Shown here: in pieces, positions 35,615 through 44,577 of the stretch | Position numbering within the stretch: position 1 is the stretch's first letter | How the letters are laid out: each line of letters begins with the position of its first letter | Origin: Edwardsiella anguillarum | Lineage (GTDB): Bacteria > Pseudomonadota > Gammaproteobacteria > Enterobacterales > Enterobacteriaceae | NCBI RefSeq assembly: GCF_008801815.1 | Contig: NZ_VZOX01000005.1 | DNA length: 64,000 nt | Reading direction: 5' to 3' (one strand) | The notes under the pieces: generated by a model | The model's input: the letters and a program-made list of their open reading frames with translations, nothing else | Databases searched by the model: none | What the model was told of the DNA's origin: nothing | Position numbers and translations under genes: made by a program

Positions 35615-36157
35615 ATGATTATTTATCTGCATGGCTTCGACTCCACCAGTCCGGGCAATCATGAAAAGGTACTTCAGCTGCAGTTTATCGATACGGACGT
35701 GCGGCTGATCAGCTACAGCACGCGTCATCCGCGGCACGACATGCAGTATCTGCTCAACGAGGTGAGCCGGGTCGTCCGTCAGAGCGACGATCCGGGCGCG
35801 CTGATCTGCGGCGTCGGGCTCGGGGGATACTGGGCCGAGCGCATCGGTTTTCTCTGCGGTATCCGCCAGGTGATGGTGAACCCGAACCTGTTCCCGCAGG
35901 AGACGATGCCGGGGCTCATCGATCGCCCCGAAGAGTATGCGGACATCGCCACCAAGTGCGTGGAGAATTTCCGCAGCCGTAACCGCGGCCGTAGTCTGGT
36001 GCTGCTGTCGCGCCACGATGAGGTGCTGGATAGCCAGCGCAGCGCCGGGCTGCTGGCGCCGTACTATGATGTGGTGTGGGATGAGCGGCAGGGGCACAAG
36101 TTCCCCAGCCTGTCGCCGCATCTGCAGCGGATTCGCGCGTTCAAGAGCGTGGCCTGA
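35615..36157 (+). CDS. ycfP: UPF0227 alpha/beta-hydrolase-like protein YcfP
   Basis: This 180-residue protein matches YcfP: MIIYLHGFDSTSPGNHEKV, ICGVGLGGYWAERIGFLCG, NPNLFPQETM, and HKFPSLSPHLQRIRAFK. The elbow reads GVGLGG, so the usual nucleophile serine is absent, as in the family. Its function is unknown. The ATG at 35615 follows GGGAG. In E. coli ndh comes next; here the next gene is potD on the opposite strand. Confidence 0.93.
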   Translation: MIIYLHGFDSTSPGNHEKVLQLQFIDTDVRLISYSTRHPRHDMQYLLNEVSRVVRQSDDPGALICGVGLGGYWAERIGFLCGIRQVMVNPNLFPQETMPGLIDRPEEYADIATKCVENFRSRNRGRSLVLLSRHDEVLDSQRSAGLLAPYYDVVWDERQGHKFPSLSPHLQRIRAFKSVA

Positions 36158-36166
36158 GGGGCGATG

Positions 36167-36190
36167 GCAGGGGGAGTGGCTCCCCCTGCG
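36167..36190. other. Hairpin between convergent ycfP and potD
   Basis: An inverted repeat GCAGGGGGAG / CTCCCCCTGC sits between the two stop codons. Neither strand has a U tract, so termination by it alone is doubtful. Confidence 0.4.
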
Positions 36191-36200
36191 CTGAGGGCGC

Positions 36201-37259
36201 TTAGCGCCCGGCCTTCAGCTTCTGGAAATCGGTTTCGTAGATTTCGCTGGCGCTGCCGACGTCATTCTGCCATTCGCCCTTGGCGATGGTCTCCGCATCC
36301 GGGTAGAGCGACTTGTCGCTGACCACCTCTTTAGGCAGCAGCTTTTGAGCCGCCAGGTTCGGGGTCGGATAGCCGATGGTTTCCGCGACCTGCGCGGCGA
36401 CGTCCGGGCGTAGCAGGAAGTTAATCAGCTTCATCGCGCCTTCGGGATTTTTGGCATTGGCCGGAATGGCCAGGCTGTCCATCCAGAAAATGGCGCCCTC
36501 TTTCGGCCAGACGATCTGCACCGGCGTGCCGGCCTGGCGCGCCACATAGGCGGAGCCGTTCCAGATCATGCCCAGATTGACCTCGCCCTCCATAAACGGA
36601 TTGGCCGGGTTATCGGAATTGAAGGCCAGCACGTTGGGCATCAGCTTCACCAGGGCCTGATAGGCCTCCTGGATCTGCTTGGGATCGGTGGTATTGCCCG
36701 AGTAACCCAGCCTGCGCAGGGCGATCTGGAACACTTCGCGCGCATCGTCCGTCAGCAGCAGGCTGCCCTTATACTCTGGCTTCCACAGGTCGGCCCAGCT
36801 GGTCACGCTGGCCGGATCGATGGCATCGCTGTTGACCCCGATCGCCGTCGCTCCCCAGATGTAGGGGATGGAGTAGTCATTCTTCGGGTCAAACGACTTG
36901 TGCAGCAGATTGGGATCCAGGTTGTGGAAGTTGCTCAGCTTGTCGTGATCGATCTTTTGCAGCATCCCTTCGTTACGCATCTTGGCGACATAGTAGGTGG
37001 AGGGCACCACCAGATCGTAGGCGCCTTCCCGGTACGTCTTCAGCTTGGCGTACATGGTTTCGTTAGATTCATAAGTCGAATAGATGACTTTAATTCCGGT
37101 TTCCTTGGTGAACTGCTCCAGCAGCCCCGGCGGGACATATTCGGTCCAGTTGTAGAAGTAGACCGTATTATTGTCGGTTTTCGGCGCATCGGCAGCATGT
37201 GCGGCATGAGCTCCCATTGCCAGCAAACCTGCGGCTACCAGAGGTGACCACTTTTTCAT
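36201..37259 (-). CDS. potD: Spermidine/putrescine-binding periplasmic protein PotD
   Basis: This 352-residue substrate-binding protein for the PotABC importer has a signal peptide (MKKWSPLVAAGLLAMGAHAAHA). It continues NTVYFYNWTEYVPPGLLEQF and ends with the family tail DVGSASEIYETDFQKLKAGR. Polyamine-binding aromatic and acidic residues are in recognisable segments (MIWNGSAYVARQAG). It is separated from potC by the cadB-type gene and has its own predicted promoter, so it may be expressed independently of potABC. Confidence 0.95.
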   Translation of the reverse strand: MKKWSPLVAAGLLAMGAHAAHAADAPKTDNNTVYFYNWTEYVPPGLLEQFTKETGIKVIYSTYESNETMYAKLKTYREGAYDLVVPSTYYVAKMRNEGMLQKIDHDKLSNFHNLDPNLLHKSFDPKNDYSIPYIWGATAIGVNSDAIDPASVTSWADLWKPEYKGSLLLTDDAREVFQIALRRLGYSGNTTDPKQIQEAYQALVKLMPNVLAFNSDNPANPFMEGEVNLGMIWNGSAYVARQAGTPVQIVWPKEGAIFWMDSLAIPANAKNPEGAMKLINFLLRPDVAAQVAETIGYPTPNLAAQKLLPKEVVSDKSLYPDAETIAKGEWQNDVGSASEIYETDFQKLKAGR

Positions 37260-37348
37260 TCAGCGTATCCCTATAGTGAAGGTCGAAACAGAAGGTGGAA
37301 CTGTCCGCCGCCGTAACGCCTTGGCGCACCACAACAAACAGGCGGGCT

Positions 37349-37377
37349 ATTATAGGAGCGGCGACGACGGGGGTAAA
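37349..37377 (-). promoter_or_regulatory. Predicted sigma-70 promoter for potD
   Basis: On the minus strand TTTACC, 17 bases, then TATAAT (a perfect -10). It lies about 90 bases upstream of the potD ATG, inside the cadB-potD gap. A GC-rich inverted repeat at about 37410-37441 precedes it and may end cadB transcription. Confidence 0.6.
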
Positions 37378-37451
37378 GCCTTGGCCGCCGCCGGACGCCG
37401 ATGGGCGGGTGTGCCGTCCGGCAAGGGGCGCGGACGGCGGTGTGGCGGCGC

Positions 37452-38786
37452 TTAGCGCGGCGCCTGCTGGTTGAGGCGGGCGTAGGCCTTCTCATGAAAG
37501 CCCTGGCGGCGGGCATAGAACATCAGGATGCTCAGGCTGATGATGAAGGTCAGCGCCAGCTTGACCGACTCCGCGCCGCTTAACGCGATGAAGCAGAACA
37601 GGCAGCCCAGGGTGGCGGCCGTCAGGCTCAGCACGTGGTGCAGGGAGGGCCCCTCCAGGCGGATCAGCGCAACGCAAGAGTAGAAGTAGGGCAGCATGGT
37701 TAACAGCACGGCAATGCCGATCAAATCGCCGAAGATATCGGAGGTTTTGGCGCCGCTGGCGGCCAAGAAGGTCATCAGCGCCATCAGGGCGGTCATCTTC
37801 AGCGCCGACAGCACGATCCCTTTACGCGGTACCCCGTGGGCGTCAACCTCGCCGTAGATGCGGGGGAAGTTACCGTCGCGGGCGGCGCGTACCCCGGCCT
37901 GGCCCACCAGCATCATCCACGATCCCAGTGCGGCCAGACAGGCGAAGGCGGTGAAGGCCGAGACCACCGGAGCGGCCCAGGGGCCGAGGATCATCGAGGC
38001 GCTGGCGGCGAAGGGGGCGCCGGTGTTGGCCATGGTCTGCGCCGGGAACATTCCGCTCATCACCTGGGTCGCCAGAATGTAGATCAGGCCGGCCAGAGCG
38101 GTTCCCAGCATGGTGGCCAGCGGCACGGTGCGCTTGGCGTTCTTCACCAGCCCGGAGCTGACCGCGGCGCTCTCTACGCCGACAAAGGCCCACAGGCAGA
38201 TCAGAATGCTGTGCAGTACGGCGCTGCCGCTGCTGCTCCGGGTGGTGTTCCAGTTGGCGTGATACAGCGCCGGATCAAACCAGTGCCAGCCGGCGATGGC
38301 GGTACCGACCACCGGGATCAGCACCAGGATCAGCCCCAGGGTCGTCAGACGGCTCACCCAGGTTCCGCCCATCATATTAATGAAGGCCATGATCCAGATG
38401 ATGACGATACTGGCGATGCCCGCCGGTATCGGGTCGTTGAGCATCGGGAAGAAGACCGACAGATAGGCGACCCCGGCCAGGCAGTCGGCCAGGTTACCGA
38501 TCCAGTTTGCGTGATAGTAGAGCACGGCGGTCTGGAAGCCAAAGGCTGGGCCCAGACGACCCGCGTAGGCGATAGGGCCGCCTACCTGTGGATCGCGTGT
38601 AGTCAAACGAGCGAAGACAAAGGCCAGCGACATTGCGCCGACCAAGGCAATTAACCAACCAAAAATAGAGATGGAACCAATTTTGGCAAGGTTTGCCGGC
38701 AGCAGGGCGATACCGCTGCCCATCATATTGCCGGCAACGATTCCCGTGCAGGCAAAAAGCCCGATTTTTTTTGTAGAAGACGCCAT
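37452..38786 (-). CDS. cadB: CadB-type basic amino acid/polyamine antiporter
   Basis: This 444-residue APC-superfamily transporter with twelve predicted helices reads as CadB, the lysine-cadaverine antiporter, rather than PotE. It begins KKIGLFACTGIVAGNMMGSG, then LLPANLAKIG, VLYYHANWIGNLADC, and LIPVVGTAIAGWHWFD. Antiporters of this kind normally sit next to their decarboxylase, but no cadA or speF is adjacent. The gene instead lies between potC and potD. Substrate could be cadaverine/lysine or another diamine. The start is the ATG at 38786; the ribosome site is weak. Confidence 0.85.
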   Translation of the reverse strand: MASSTKKIGLFACTGIVAGNMMGSGIALLPANLAKIGSISIFGWLIALVGAMSLAFVFARLTTRDPQVGGPIAYAGRLGPAFGFQTAVLYYHANWIGNLADCLAGVAYLSVFFPMLNDPIPAGIASIVIIWIMAFINMMGGTWVSRLTTLGLILVLIPVVGTAIAGWHWFDPALYHANWNTTRSSSGSAVLHSILICLWAFVGVESAAVSSGLVKNAKRTVPLATMLGTALAGLIYILATQVMSGMFPAQTMANTGAPFAASASMILGPWAAPVVSAFTAFACLAALGSWMMLVGQAGVRAARDGNFPRIYGEVDAHGVPRKGIVLSALKMTALMALMTFLAASGAKTSDIFGDLIGIAVLLTMLPYFYSCVALIRLEGPSLHHVLSLTAATLGCLFCFIALSGAESVKLALTFIISLSILMFYARRQGFHEKAYARLNQQAPR

Positions 38787-39192
38787 TTTAGCCCCGTTTT
38801 GTCTTATGTCAGACGTGGTGACCGTACTCCCTCACGGTGCGCGCCGCTTAATTAATCAAGTCCTGGTCGTAATTATATGACTATTTGCGAATCAGATCAC
38901 AGTACAAGGTATGACCAATGCTATTTTGCATTCTAATCTGAGCAGTTGGTACGGTAATTTCCCGCTGCGCTGCGTCATTTTGAGCGGGGCGGCCGATCGG
39001 GGGTACCCGGCGGGGGGGCGGGGGGACATTTTCACGCCAAAATGCGGCACAGTACGCATAGCTGGGGGGAAATCGCCCGACCTGAGGAGCGGGCATCTGA
39101 ATATTTTAATGCAGTAGCAAAAAAAGATAATCGGCGCCGCCGGGTGGGGGGCCACGGCGAGACGGGCGGTGCAGCGGCCGCCCGTCTCGGGG
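38787..39192. other. Intergenic region between potC and the cadB-type gene
   Basis: This 406-base gap within the pot locus has no gene. It contains a 12-bp perfect stem just after potC (39158-39189, arms CGAGACGGGCGG / CCGCCCGTCTCG) without an immediate U tract. Further on it has a CRP-like site and a TATAAT upstream of cadB. Confidence 0.6.
38872..38901 (-). promoter_or_regulatory. CRP-like site and -10 element upstream of the cadB-type gene
   Basis: On the minus strand TGTGA-TCTGAT-TCGCA (38886-38901) matches nine of ten CRP half-site bases. TATAAT lies eight bases further on (38872-38877). The spacing does not fit a textbook class II promoter, so the pairing is uncertain. Confidence 0.45.
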
Positions 39193-39969
39193 CTAGCTGC
39201 GGGTGCGGTCGCGCAGGATCAGCTGGCTGGCGAGCACCAGCAGCAACGAAAGCGCCAGCAGGATGGTGGCCAGGGCGTTGACCTCCGGGGAGACCCCCAC
39301 CTTGACCATCGAGTAGATTTTCAGCGGCAGGATCTCATAGCCCGGACCGGTGACAAAGGAGGAGACCACGACATCGTCCATCGACAGCGTGAAGCTCAGC
39401 AGCCAGCCGGCGGCCACCGCCGGCATGGCCAGCGGCAGCAGGATTTTGCGCAGGATAACCAGCTCGCTGGCGCCGAGATCGCGGGCGGCCTCCAGCATGC
39501 GGACGTCAAAGCCCCGCAGGCGGGAGTAGACGGTGACCACCACGAAGGGCAGGCAGAAGGTAATGTGCGAGAACAGCAGGGACCAGAAGCCCAGGGAGAC
39601 CCCTAGCAACATAAACAGCACCAGCAGGGAGATGGCCATGACGATATCCGGGGACATCATGACCACAAACAGCATGCCGCTGACGAAGGGCTTGCCGCGG
39701 AAGTGGTAGCGGAACAGCGCCACGGCGGTCAGGGAGCCTATCAGAGTGGCAAAGGTGGCGGAGAGCACGGCCATGGTGATCGAGTGGCCCGCCGCCTGCA
39801 GCAGGCTATCGTTGTTCATCAGCGTGCTGTACCAGCTCAGGGTAAAGCTTTTCCAGTTGATGCCGAAGCGCGAGCTGTTAAACGAGTTCGCGATCAAAAT
39901 AATGATAGGGATATATAAGTAAGCGTAGATGAGGGACATGAAGCCCCCGCGCATCAGGCGTCCGAGCAT
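39193..39969 (-). CDS. potC: Spermidine/putrescine ABC permease PotC
   Basis: This 258-residue inner-membrane permease has six helices and the ABC coupling loop EAARDLGASELVILRKILLPLAMPAVAAG. The sequence starts MLGRLMRGGFMSLIYAYLYI behind GGGAGGATC. This ATG at 39969 is preferred over an upstream in-frame start at 40002. A 161-base gap separates it from potB, unlike the usual overlap. A strong hairpin follows the stop. Confidence 0.95.
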   Translation of the reverse strand: MLGRLMRGGFMSLIYAYLYIPIIILIANSFNSSRFGINWKSFTLSWYSTLMNNDSLLQAAGHSITMAVLSATFATLIGSLTAVALFRYHFRGKPFVSGMLFVVMMSPDIVMAISLLVLFMLLGVSLGFWSLLFSHITFCLPFVVVTVYSRLRGFDVRMLEAARDLGASELVILRKILLPLAMPAVAAGWLLSFTLSMDDVVVSSFVTGPGYEILPLKIYSMVKVGVSPEVNALATILLALSLLLVLASQLILRDRTRS

Positions 39970-40053
39970 GGCAGATCCTCCCGGGCGGCGCGGCATACGC
40001 ACGCGTTATACTTATGCAGATTAGACAATTTTGTTATCTTCTCCAAACCATTC

Positions 40054-40067
40054 GACAAAATTTTGTC
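40054..40067. promoter_or_regulatory. Palindrome in the potB-potC gap, possible operator or internal promoter
   Basis: GACAAAATTTTGTC is a perfect 14-bp palindrome in an AT-rich 160-base gap between potB and potC. On the minus strand it overlaps TTGACA, a perfect -35, though no good -10 is at the right distance. It may be an operator site. Confidence 0.35.
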
Positions 40068-40130
40068 AAACAAAACAAATGGATATTAAACTTTGACCTC
40101 TCGGCACGGCGCGGGCGCCGCGCCTATCCG

Positions 40131-40997
40131 TCAGTCTGCCAAATCGCTGGCCTTGCGGTTGAGCAGCTTACCGACCCGGTAGTAGATCAGCAGCATTACC
40201 CCCATCACCAGCGTCAGGCAGATGCTGGTGGCGGCGCCAAACGGCCAGTCGCGGATATTGAGGAACTGGCTCTTGATGACGTTGCCGATCAGCAGGTTTT
40301 TGGCGCCGCCCAGCAGGTCGGCGATGTAGAACATGCCCAGCGACGGCAGCAACACCAGCAGGCAGCCGGCGACGATCCCCGGCATGGTCAGCGGGACGAT
40401 GATGCGCATGAAGGTCTGTAGCCGGTTGGCGCCCAGGTCGCGCGCCGCCTCCAGCACCGAGCGATCCAGCTTTTCAATGCTGGAGTAGAGCGGCATCACC
40501 ATAAAGGGCAGCAGAATGTAAATCAGCCCCAGCACCACCGCCGTGGAGGTGTACATCAGCCGCAGCGGCTGATCGATGATGCCGACCCAGAGCAGGAATT
40601 CGTTGAGGTAGCCGCGGGTGCTGAGGAACAGCTTCAGCCCGTAAATCCGGATCAGCGAGTTGGTCCAGAACGGGACGATCAGCAGAAACAGCAGCAGCGG
40701 ACGTACCCGGTGGGGCAGCCGCGCCAGAATAAAGGCAAAGGGATAGCCGATGATCAGACAGCACAGGGTGGCGATCAGCGCCATGTTGAGCGAGTGCAGC
40801 AGCACCTCGGCATACAGCGGATCGAACAGCCGGGCGTAGTTGCCCCAGGTGAACACCATCTGTACCAGGTTGGCGTCGTCGCGGGTCAGAAAGCTGGTGC
40901 CGATGATCATCAGGTTAGGCAGGAAGACGAACAGCGACAGCCAGCCAACCACCAGTGCGATCACGACATTTTGAAACAGTTTACGCGATTTCTTCAT
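40131..40997 (-). CDS. potB: Spermidine/putrescine ABC permease PotB
   Basis: This 288-residue six-helix permease contains the EAARDLGANRLQTFMRIIVPLTMPGIVAG coupling loop and the typical SFLTRDDANLVQMVFTWGNY periplasmic segment. It overlaps the 3' end of potA by 17 bases, so translation is coupled. Confidence 0.95.
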   Translation of the reverse strand: MKKSRKLFQNVVIALVVGWLSLFVFLPNLMIIGTSFLTRDDANLVQMVFTWGNYARLFDPLYAEVLLHSLNMALIATLCCLIIGYPFAFILARLPHRVRPLLLFLLIVPFWTNSLIRIYGLKLFLSTRGYLNEFLLWVGIIDQPLRLMYTSTAVVLGLIYILLPFMVMPLYSSIEKLDRSVLEAARDLGANRLQTFMRIIVPLTMPGIVAGCLLVLLPSLGMFYIADLLGGAKNLLIGNVIKSQFLNIRDWPFGAATSICLTLVMGVMLLIYYRVGKLLNRKASDLAD

Positions 40998-42114
40998 CAG
41001 GCAACACCACCTCCCAGCTTTCGACCCAGGTGACCGCGACCTTCTGATCGAGCGAATGGTCTACGTCGGGATCGTCCTCGTTGAAAAACTCGCTGACCAT
41101 CACCATCTTGCCGTTTTCCAGCTCTACGGTGGACTCCAGGGTCATCCCTTTGTAGTTGCGCTCGCGCACATAGCCGATGATACCGTCGACCTGCTCGCTG
41201 TCGCTGATCTCCTCCACGCGCAGGTCTTCCGGCCGCAGCAGCACCTTGAGCCGGTCGCCCTGGCTGACCGGCAGCGCCGGGTTGACGTAGATATCGCACT
41301 CGCGCCCCTCTACGTTGGCGCGCACCCGCTGCTCATCGATGCGCTGCAGCACTTCGGCATCGAATATGTTGATTTCGCCGATAAAGCTGGCCACAAACAG
41401 GTTTTTCGGCTCCTCATAGATCTCGCGCGGCGAGCCGTCCTGCTCGATACGCCCATCGCGCATCACGATGATGCGGTCGGACATGGTCAGCGCCTCTTCC
41501 TGATCGTGGGTGACGAAGATAAAGGTGATTCCCAGCTTGCGCTGCAGCGCTTTCAGCTCGTTCTGCATCTGCTTGCGCAGCTTGTAGTCCAGCGCCGACA
41601 GCGACTCGTCCAGCAGCAGCACCCGCGGCTTATTGACCACCGCGCGGGCGATGGCCACCCGCTGCTGCTGGCCGCCGGAGAGCTGATGCGGGCGGCGTTG
41701 GGCCAGCTCGTCCAACTGCACCATGCGCAGGGCATCCATGACGCGCGGCGCGATGTCATGGTGTGGGGTTTTCTGCATGCGCAGGCCAAAGGCCACGTTT
41801 TCAAAGACGCTCATGTGCGGAAACAGGGCGTAGCTTTGGAAGACGGTATTGACATGGCGCTGCTCGGCCGGCTGGTGGGTGATCTCTTCGCCGTCCAGCG
41901 CGACATGGCCGCTGTCGACCTCTTCCAGACCGGCGATCAGACGCAGCACGGTGGTCTTGCCGCAGCCGGAGGGGCCAAGGATGGTGACAAATTCACCGTG
42001 ATTAATGCTCAGGTCGAGATCGGGAATGATCGCTTTGCCGTCAAAGGATTTGCGGATATGGGTCAGGCATACGACCGGAAGCGCCTGGGCGTCTACAGAG
42101 GAAGTTTCAGTCAT
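40981..42114 (-). CDS. potA: Spermidine/putrescine ABC transporter ATPase PotA
   Basis: This 377-residue ATPase powers polyamine import. It has Walker A GPSGCGKTT (about residue 43), signature LSGGQQQRVAIARA (about 140), Walker B VLLLDESLSALD (about 164) and a C-terminal TOBE domain (YVRERNYKGMTLESTVELEN). It is the first gene of the minus-strand unit potA-potB-potC. The ATG at 42114 is followed by a Thr/Ser-rich start typical of PotA. Confidence 0.96.
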   Translation of the reverse strand: MTETSSVDAQALPVVCLTHIRKSFDGKAIIPDLDLSINHGEFVTILGPSGCGKTTVLRLIAGLEEVDSGHVALDGEEITHQPAEQRHVNTVFQSYALFPHMSVFENVAFGLRMQKTPHHDIAPRVMDALRMVQLDELAQRRPHQLSGGQQQRVAIARAVVNKPRVLLLDESLSALDYKLRKQMQNELKALQRKLGITFIFVTHDQEEALTMSDRIIVMRDGRIEQDGSPREIYEEPKNLFVASFIGEINIFDAEVLQRIDEQRVRANVEGRECDIYVNPALPVSQGDRLKVLLRPEDLRVEEISDSEQVDGIIGYVRERNYKGMTLESTVELENGKMVMVSEFFNEDDPDVDHSLDQKVAVTWVESWEVVLPDEEIA

Positions 42115-42477
42115 TTAGTGGTTACTCTATCCCGAGAGATGTTGCAGATAGAACCGCCGCTGAAAAAGACTGCGTGAGCGCACCGGAACTCCCGGCGCTC
42201 GAAACCAGCGGCGTCGATCAAATTTTTAGAGCGCGCATGATAGACCCTGCGGACAATAATTGAAAGCTGAGGCGCGCAGAATTCACGGATTTCCTGCGTA
42301 AATCCCGGCATTTGCTTCGATTCGTTTACAAATCATTCACCGCTTTCGCTGAATCGGGGCAGAGGTCAGATTTTTTCTGTCAGGAGAAAAGGCAAACCCC
42401 GGTAAAAATGACCTGACGCAATATTTCGCCGGAGGTGGCTCCGCATAATGGGGCAACAAGAAGGGAGAAAATACCAA
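42115..42477. other. Divergent promoter region between potA and pepT
   Basis: A 363-base gap with no gene. It must carry divergent promoters for potA and pepT. I see no clear FNR site for pepT and no strong operator. Confidence 0.5.
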
Positions 42478-43716
42478 ATGAATAACTTACTTGATCGTTT
42501 TCTTAACTATGTTTCTTTTGACACACAGTCCAAACCAGGGGTACGTCAGGTCCCGAGTACCGAGGGGCAGTTCAGGCTGGCCCGTGCGCTGCAGAGCGAG
42601 CTGCTGGCGCTGGGGCTGGAGCAGGTCACGCTCAGCGAACACGGTTGCGTGATGGCGACGCTGCCCGCCAACGTGGCCTGGCCGGTACCGACCATCGGTT
42701 TTATCGCCCATATGGACACGGCGCCGGACGCCAGCGGTAAAAACGTGAATCCGCAGATCGTCGAAAACTACCGCGGTGGCGATATCGCCCTGGGGATCGG
42801 CGATGAAATTCTCTCTCCGGTGATGTTTCCGGTGCTGCACCAGCTGCTGGGGCAGACCCTGATCACCACCGACGGTAAAACCCTGCTGGGGGCCGACGAT
42901 AAATCGGGGATCGCTGAAATTATGACGGCGATGATGCGTCTCAAGCAGGGGAACACCCCCCACGGTGAGATCCGGGTGGCCTTTACCCCGGATGAAGAGG
43001 TGGGCAAGGGTGCCCAGCATTTCGACGTCGCGGCCTTTGGTGCGGAGTGGGCCTACACCGTGGACGGCGGCGGCGTGGGCGAGCTGGAGTGCGAAAACTT
43101 TAACGCGGCCTCCGTCAACATCAAGATCATCGGCAATAACGTGCATCCAGGTAGTGCCAAGGGGGTGATGGTTAACGCCCTGGGGCTGGCCAACCGAATT
43201 CACGCGCTGCTGCCGGCGGCGGAGGTGCCGGAGCAGACCGACGGCTATGAGGGGTTCTACCATCTGGTGTCGATGAAGGGCAGCGTAGAGAAGGCCGAGA
43301 TGCACTATATCGTGCGCGACTTCAGCCGCGAGGGATTTGAGGCGCGCAAGAAGCACATGATGACGATCGCCAAGCAGGTGGGCCAGGGGATGCATCCGGA
43401 CTGCTACATTGAGGTGACGCTGGACGACAGCTACTACAATATGCGCGACGAGGTGGCGAAGCATCCGCACATCGTCGCCCTGGCGCGTCAGGCGATGCGC
43501 GATCTGGCGATCGAGCCCATCGAACGGCCGATCCGCGGCGGCACTGACGGGGCGCAGCTGTCATTCCGCGGCCTGCCGTGCCCGAACCTGTTTACCGGCG
43601 GCTATAACTTCCACGGTAAACATGAGTTTATTACGCTGGAAGGGATGGAGAAGGCGGTATCGGTGATCATGCGTATCGCCGAGCTGACCGCCGAGCGCGC
43701 GCGCGTCGCCGAATAA
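42478..43716 (+). CDS. pepT: Peptidase T (tripeptide aminopeptidase)
   Basis: This 412-residue zinc metallopeptidase of family M20 removes N-terminal residues from tripeptides in the cytosol. Metal ligands are recognisable: FIAHMDTAPDASG (His/Asp), LLGADDKSGIAEIM, FTPDEEVGKGAQHFD, and a C-terminal FHGKHEFITLEGM. The ATG at 42478 behind AAGGGAG is chosen over an earlier in-frame ATG at 42448 because the protein N-terminus MNNLLDRFLNYVSFDTQSK matches the family. A strong terminator follows. Confidence 0.95.
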   Translation: MNNLLDRFLNYVSFDTQSKPGVRQVPSTEGQFRLARALQSELLALGLEQVTLSEHGCVMATLPANVAWPVPTIGFIAHMDTAPDASGKNVNPQIVENYRGGDIALGIGDEILSPVMFPVLHQLLGQTLITTDGKTLLGADDKSGIAEIMTAMMRLKQGNTPHGEIRVAFTPDEEVGKGAQHFDVAAFGAEWAYTVDGGGVGELECENFNAASVNIKIIGNNVHPGSAKGVMVNALGLANRIHALLPAAEVPEQTDGYEGFYHLVSMKGSVEKAEMHYIVRDFSREGFEARKKHMMTIAKQVGQGMHPDCYIEVTLDDSYYNMRDEVAKHPHIVALARQAMRDLAIEPIERPIRGGTDGAQLSFRGLPCPNLFTGGYNFHGKHEFITLEGMEKAVSVIMRIAELTAERARVAE

Positions 43717-43756
43717 CCTAGACCGCTGTACGGCGGCCGGGGATGGCCACCGTATC

Positions 43757-43794
43757 CGGGGTGTCTCGCGATGGGCGAGACACCCCGTTTTTTT
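43757..43794 (+). terminator. Rho-independent terminator of pepT
   Basis: A long GC stem (GGTGTCTCGC / GCGAGACACC) is followed by CCG and seven T. It lies between pepT and convergent mdaB. Confidence 0.9.
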
Positions 43795-43803
43795 GCGTCG
43801 GAT

Positions 43804-44397
43804 TCAGCGGGCGTCGTCGGTAAACAGGTGCGTCAGGTGCTCACGGTAGCGCGCCACGTTGTGCTCGACGTCCGGACGCTTGATGACGTCGGTGCACAGG
43901 AAGGTCGGCAGGGGCGCCATTCCGAGGAACTGGTTGGCCTTGTGAAAGTGCAGGTAGACGCCGTCGATTCCCTGGCCGTGGAAGAACTGGGCCGGATCGT
44001 CAAAGGCCTCCTGCGGCGCGTTCCAGGTCAGGGAGAGCATATATTTTTTGCCCTGCAGCAGTCCGCCGGAGCCATATTTCTTGCTGGCGTCGGCGCGGGT
44101 GCGGCCATCGTTGGTGTACAGACGGCCGTGGCCGGCGGTAAAGACCTCATCAAGGTATTTTTTGACGATCCAGGGTTCCCCCATCCACCATCCCGGCATC
44201 TGATAGATGATGCAGTCCGCCCACAGGAGATTCTCCACCTCTTGGGCTATCTGGTATCCCTGGTCGATCGTCGTCGCGCGCAGCGTGTGTCCCAGCGCGC
44301 CTAGGCACTCCCGGGCGGTATCGTGCAGCGTGGTGTTCAGCTGGCCGTTAGAGTGGCCGAAGGGTTTCATGCCGTTAAGCAACAGAATATGACTCAT
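43804..44397 (-). CDS. mdaB: MdaB-family NAD(P)H:quinone oxidoreductase
   Basis: This 197-residue flavodoxin-like quinone reductase matches MdaB: LWADCIIYQMPGWWMGEPW, KKYGSGGLLQGKKYMLSLTWNAP, and FFHGQGIDGVYLHFHKANQF. It reduces quinones by two electrons, limiting redox cycling. The gene lies alone between convergent pepT and rnb. A short palindrome ATCAC-T-GTGAT at 44460-44470, upstream of the start, may be a regulator site. Confidence 0.9.
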   Translation of the reverse strand: MSHILLLNGMKPFGHSNGQLNTTLHDTARECLGALGHTLRATTIDQGYQIAQEVENLLWADCIIYQMPGWWMGEPWIVKKYLDEVFTAGHGRLYTNDGRTRADASKKYGSGGLLQGKKYMLSLTWNAPQEAFDDPAQFFHGQGIDGVYLHFHKANQFLGMAPLPTFLCTDVIKRPDVEHNVARYREHLTHLFTDDAR

Positions 44398-44538
44398 GAC
44401 TGGCTCCAGTGCGCCCGGTGGGCGGCGTTAGGGATACGTAAATCAATGCGTGTAAAACTATCACTGTGATTACTATATTGGAACGCGTCGCGGCGGGAGA
44501 GGGCACAAAAAGGGCCGTTGGGCGTCAGGAGATCGCCT

Positions 44539-44566
44539 AAAAACTGGCCCGCGCGGGGCGGGCCAG
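44539..44566 (-). terminator. Rho-independent terminator of rnb
   Basis: On the minus strand CTGGCCCGC / GCGGGCCAG is followed by TTTTT. It begins 12 bases after the rnb stop. Confidence 0.85.
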
Positions 44567-44577
44567 AGCCTTCGGCA

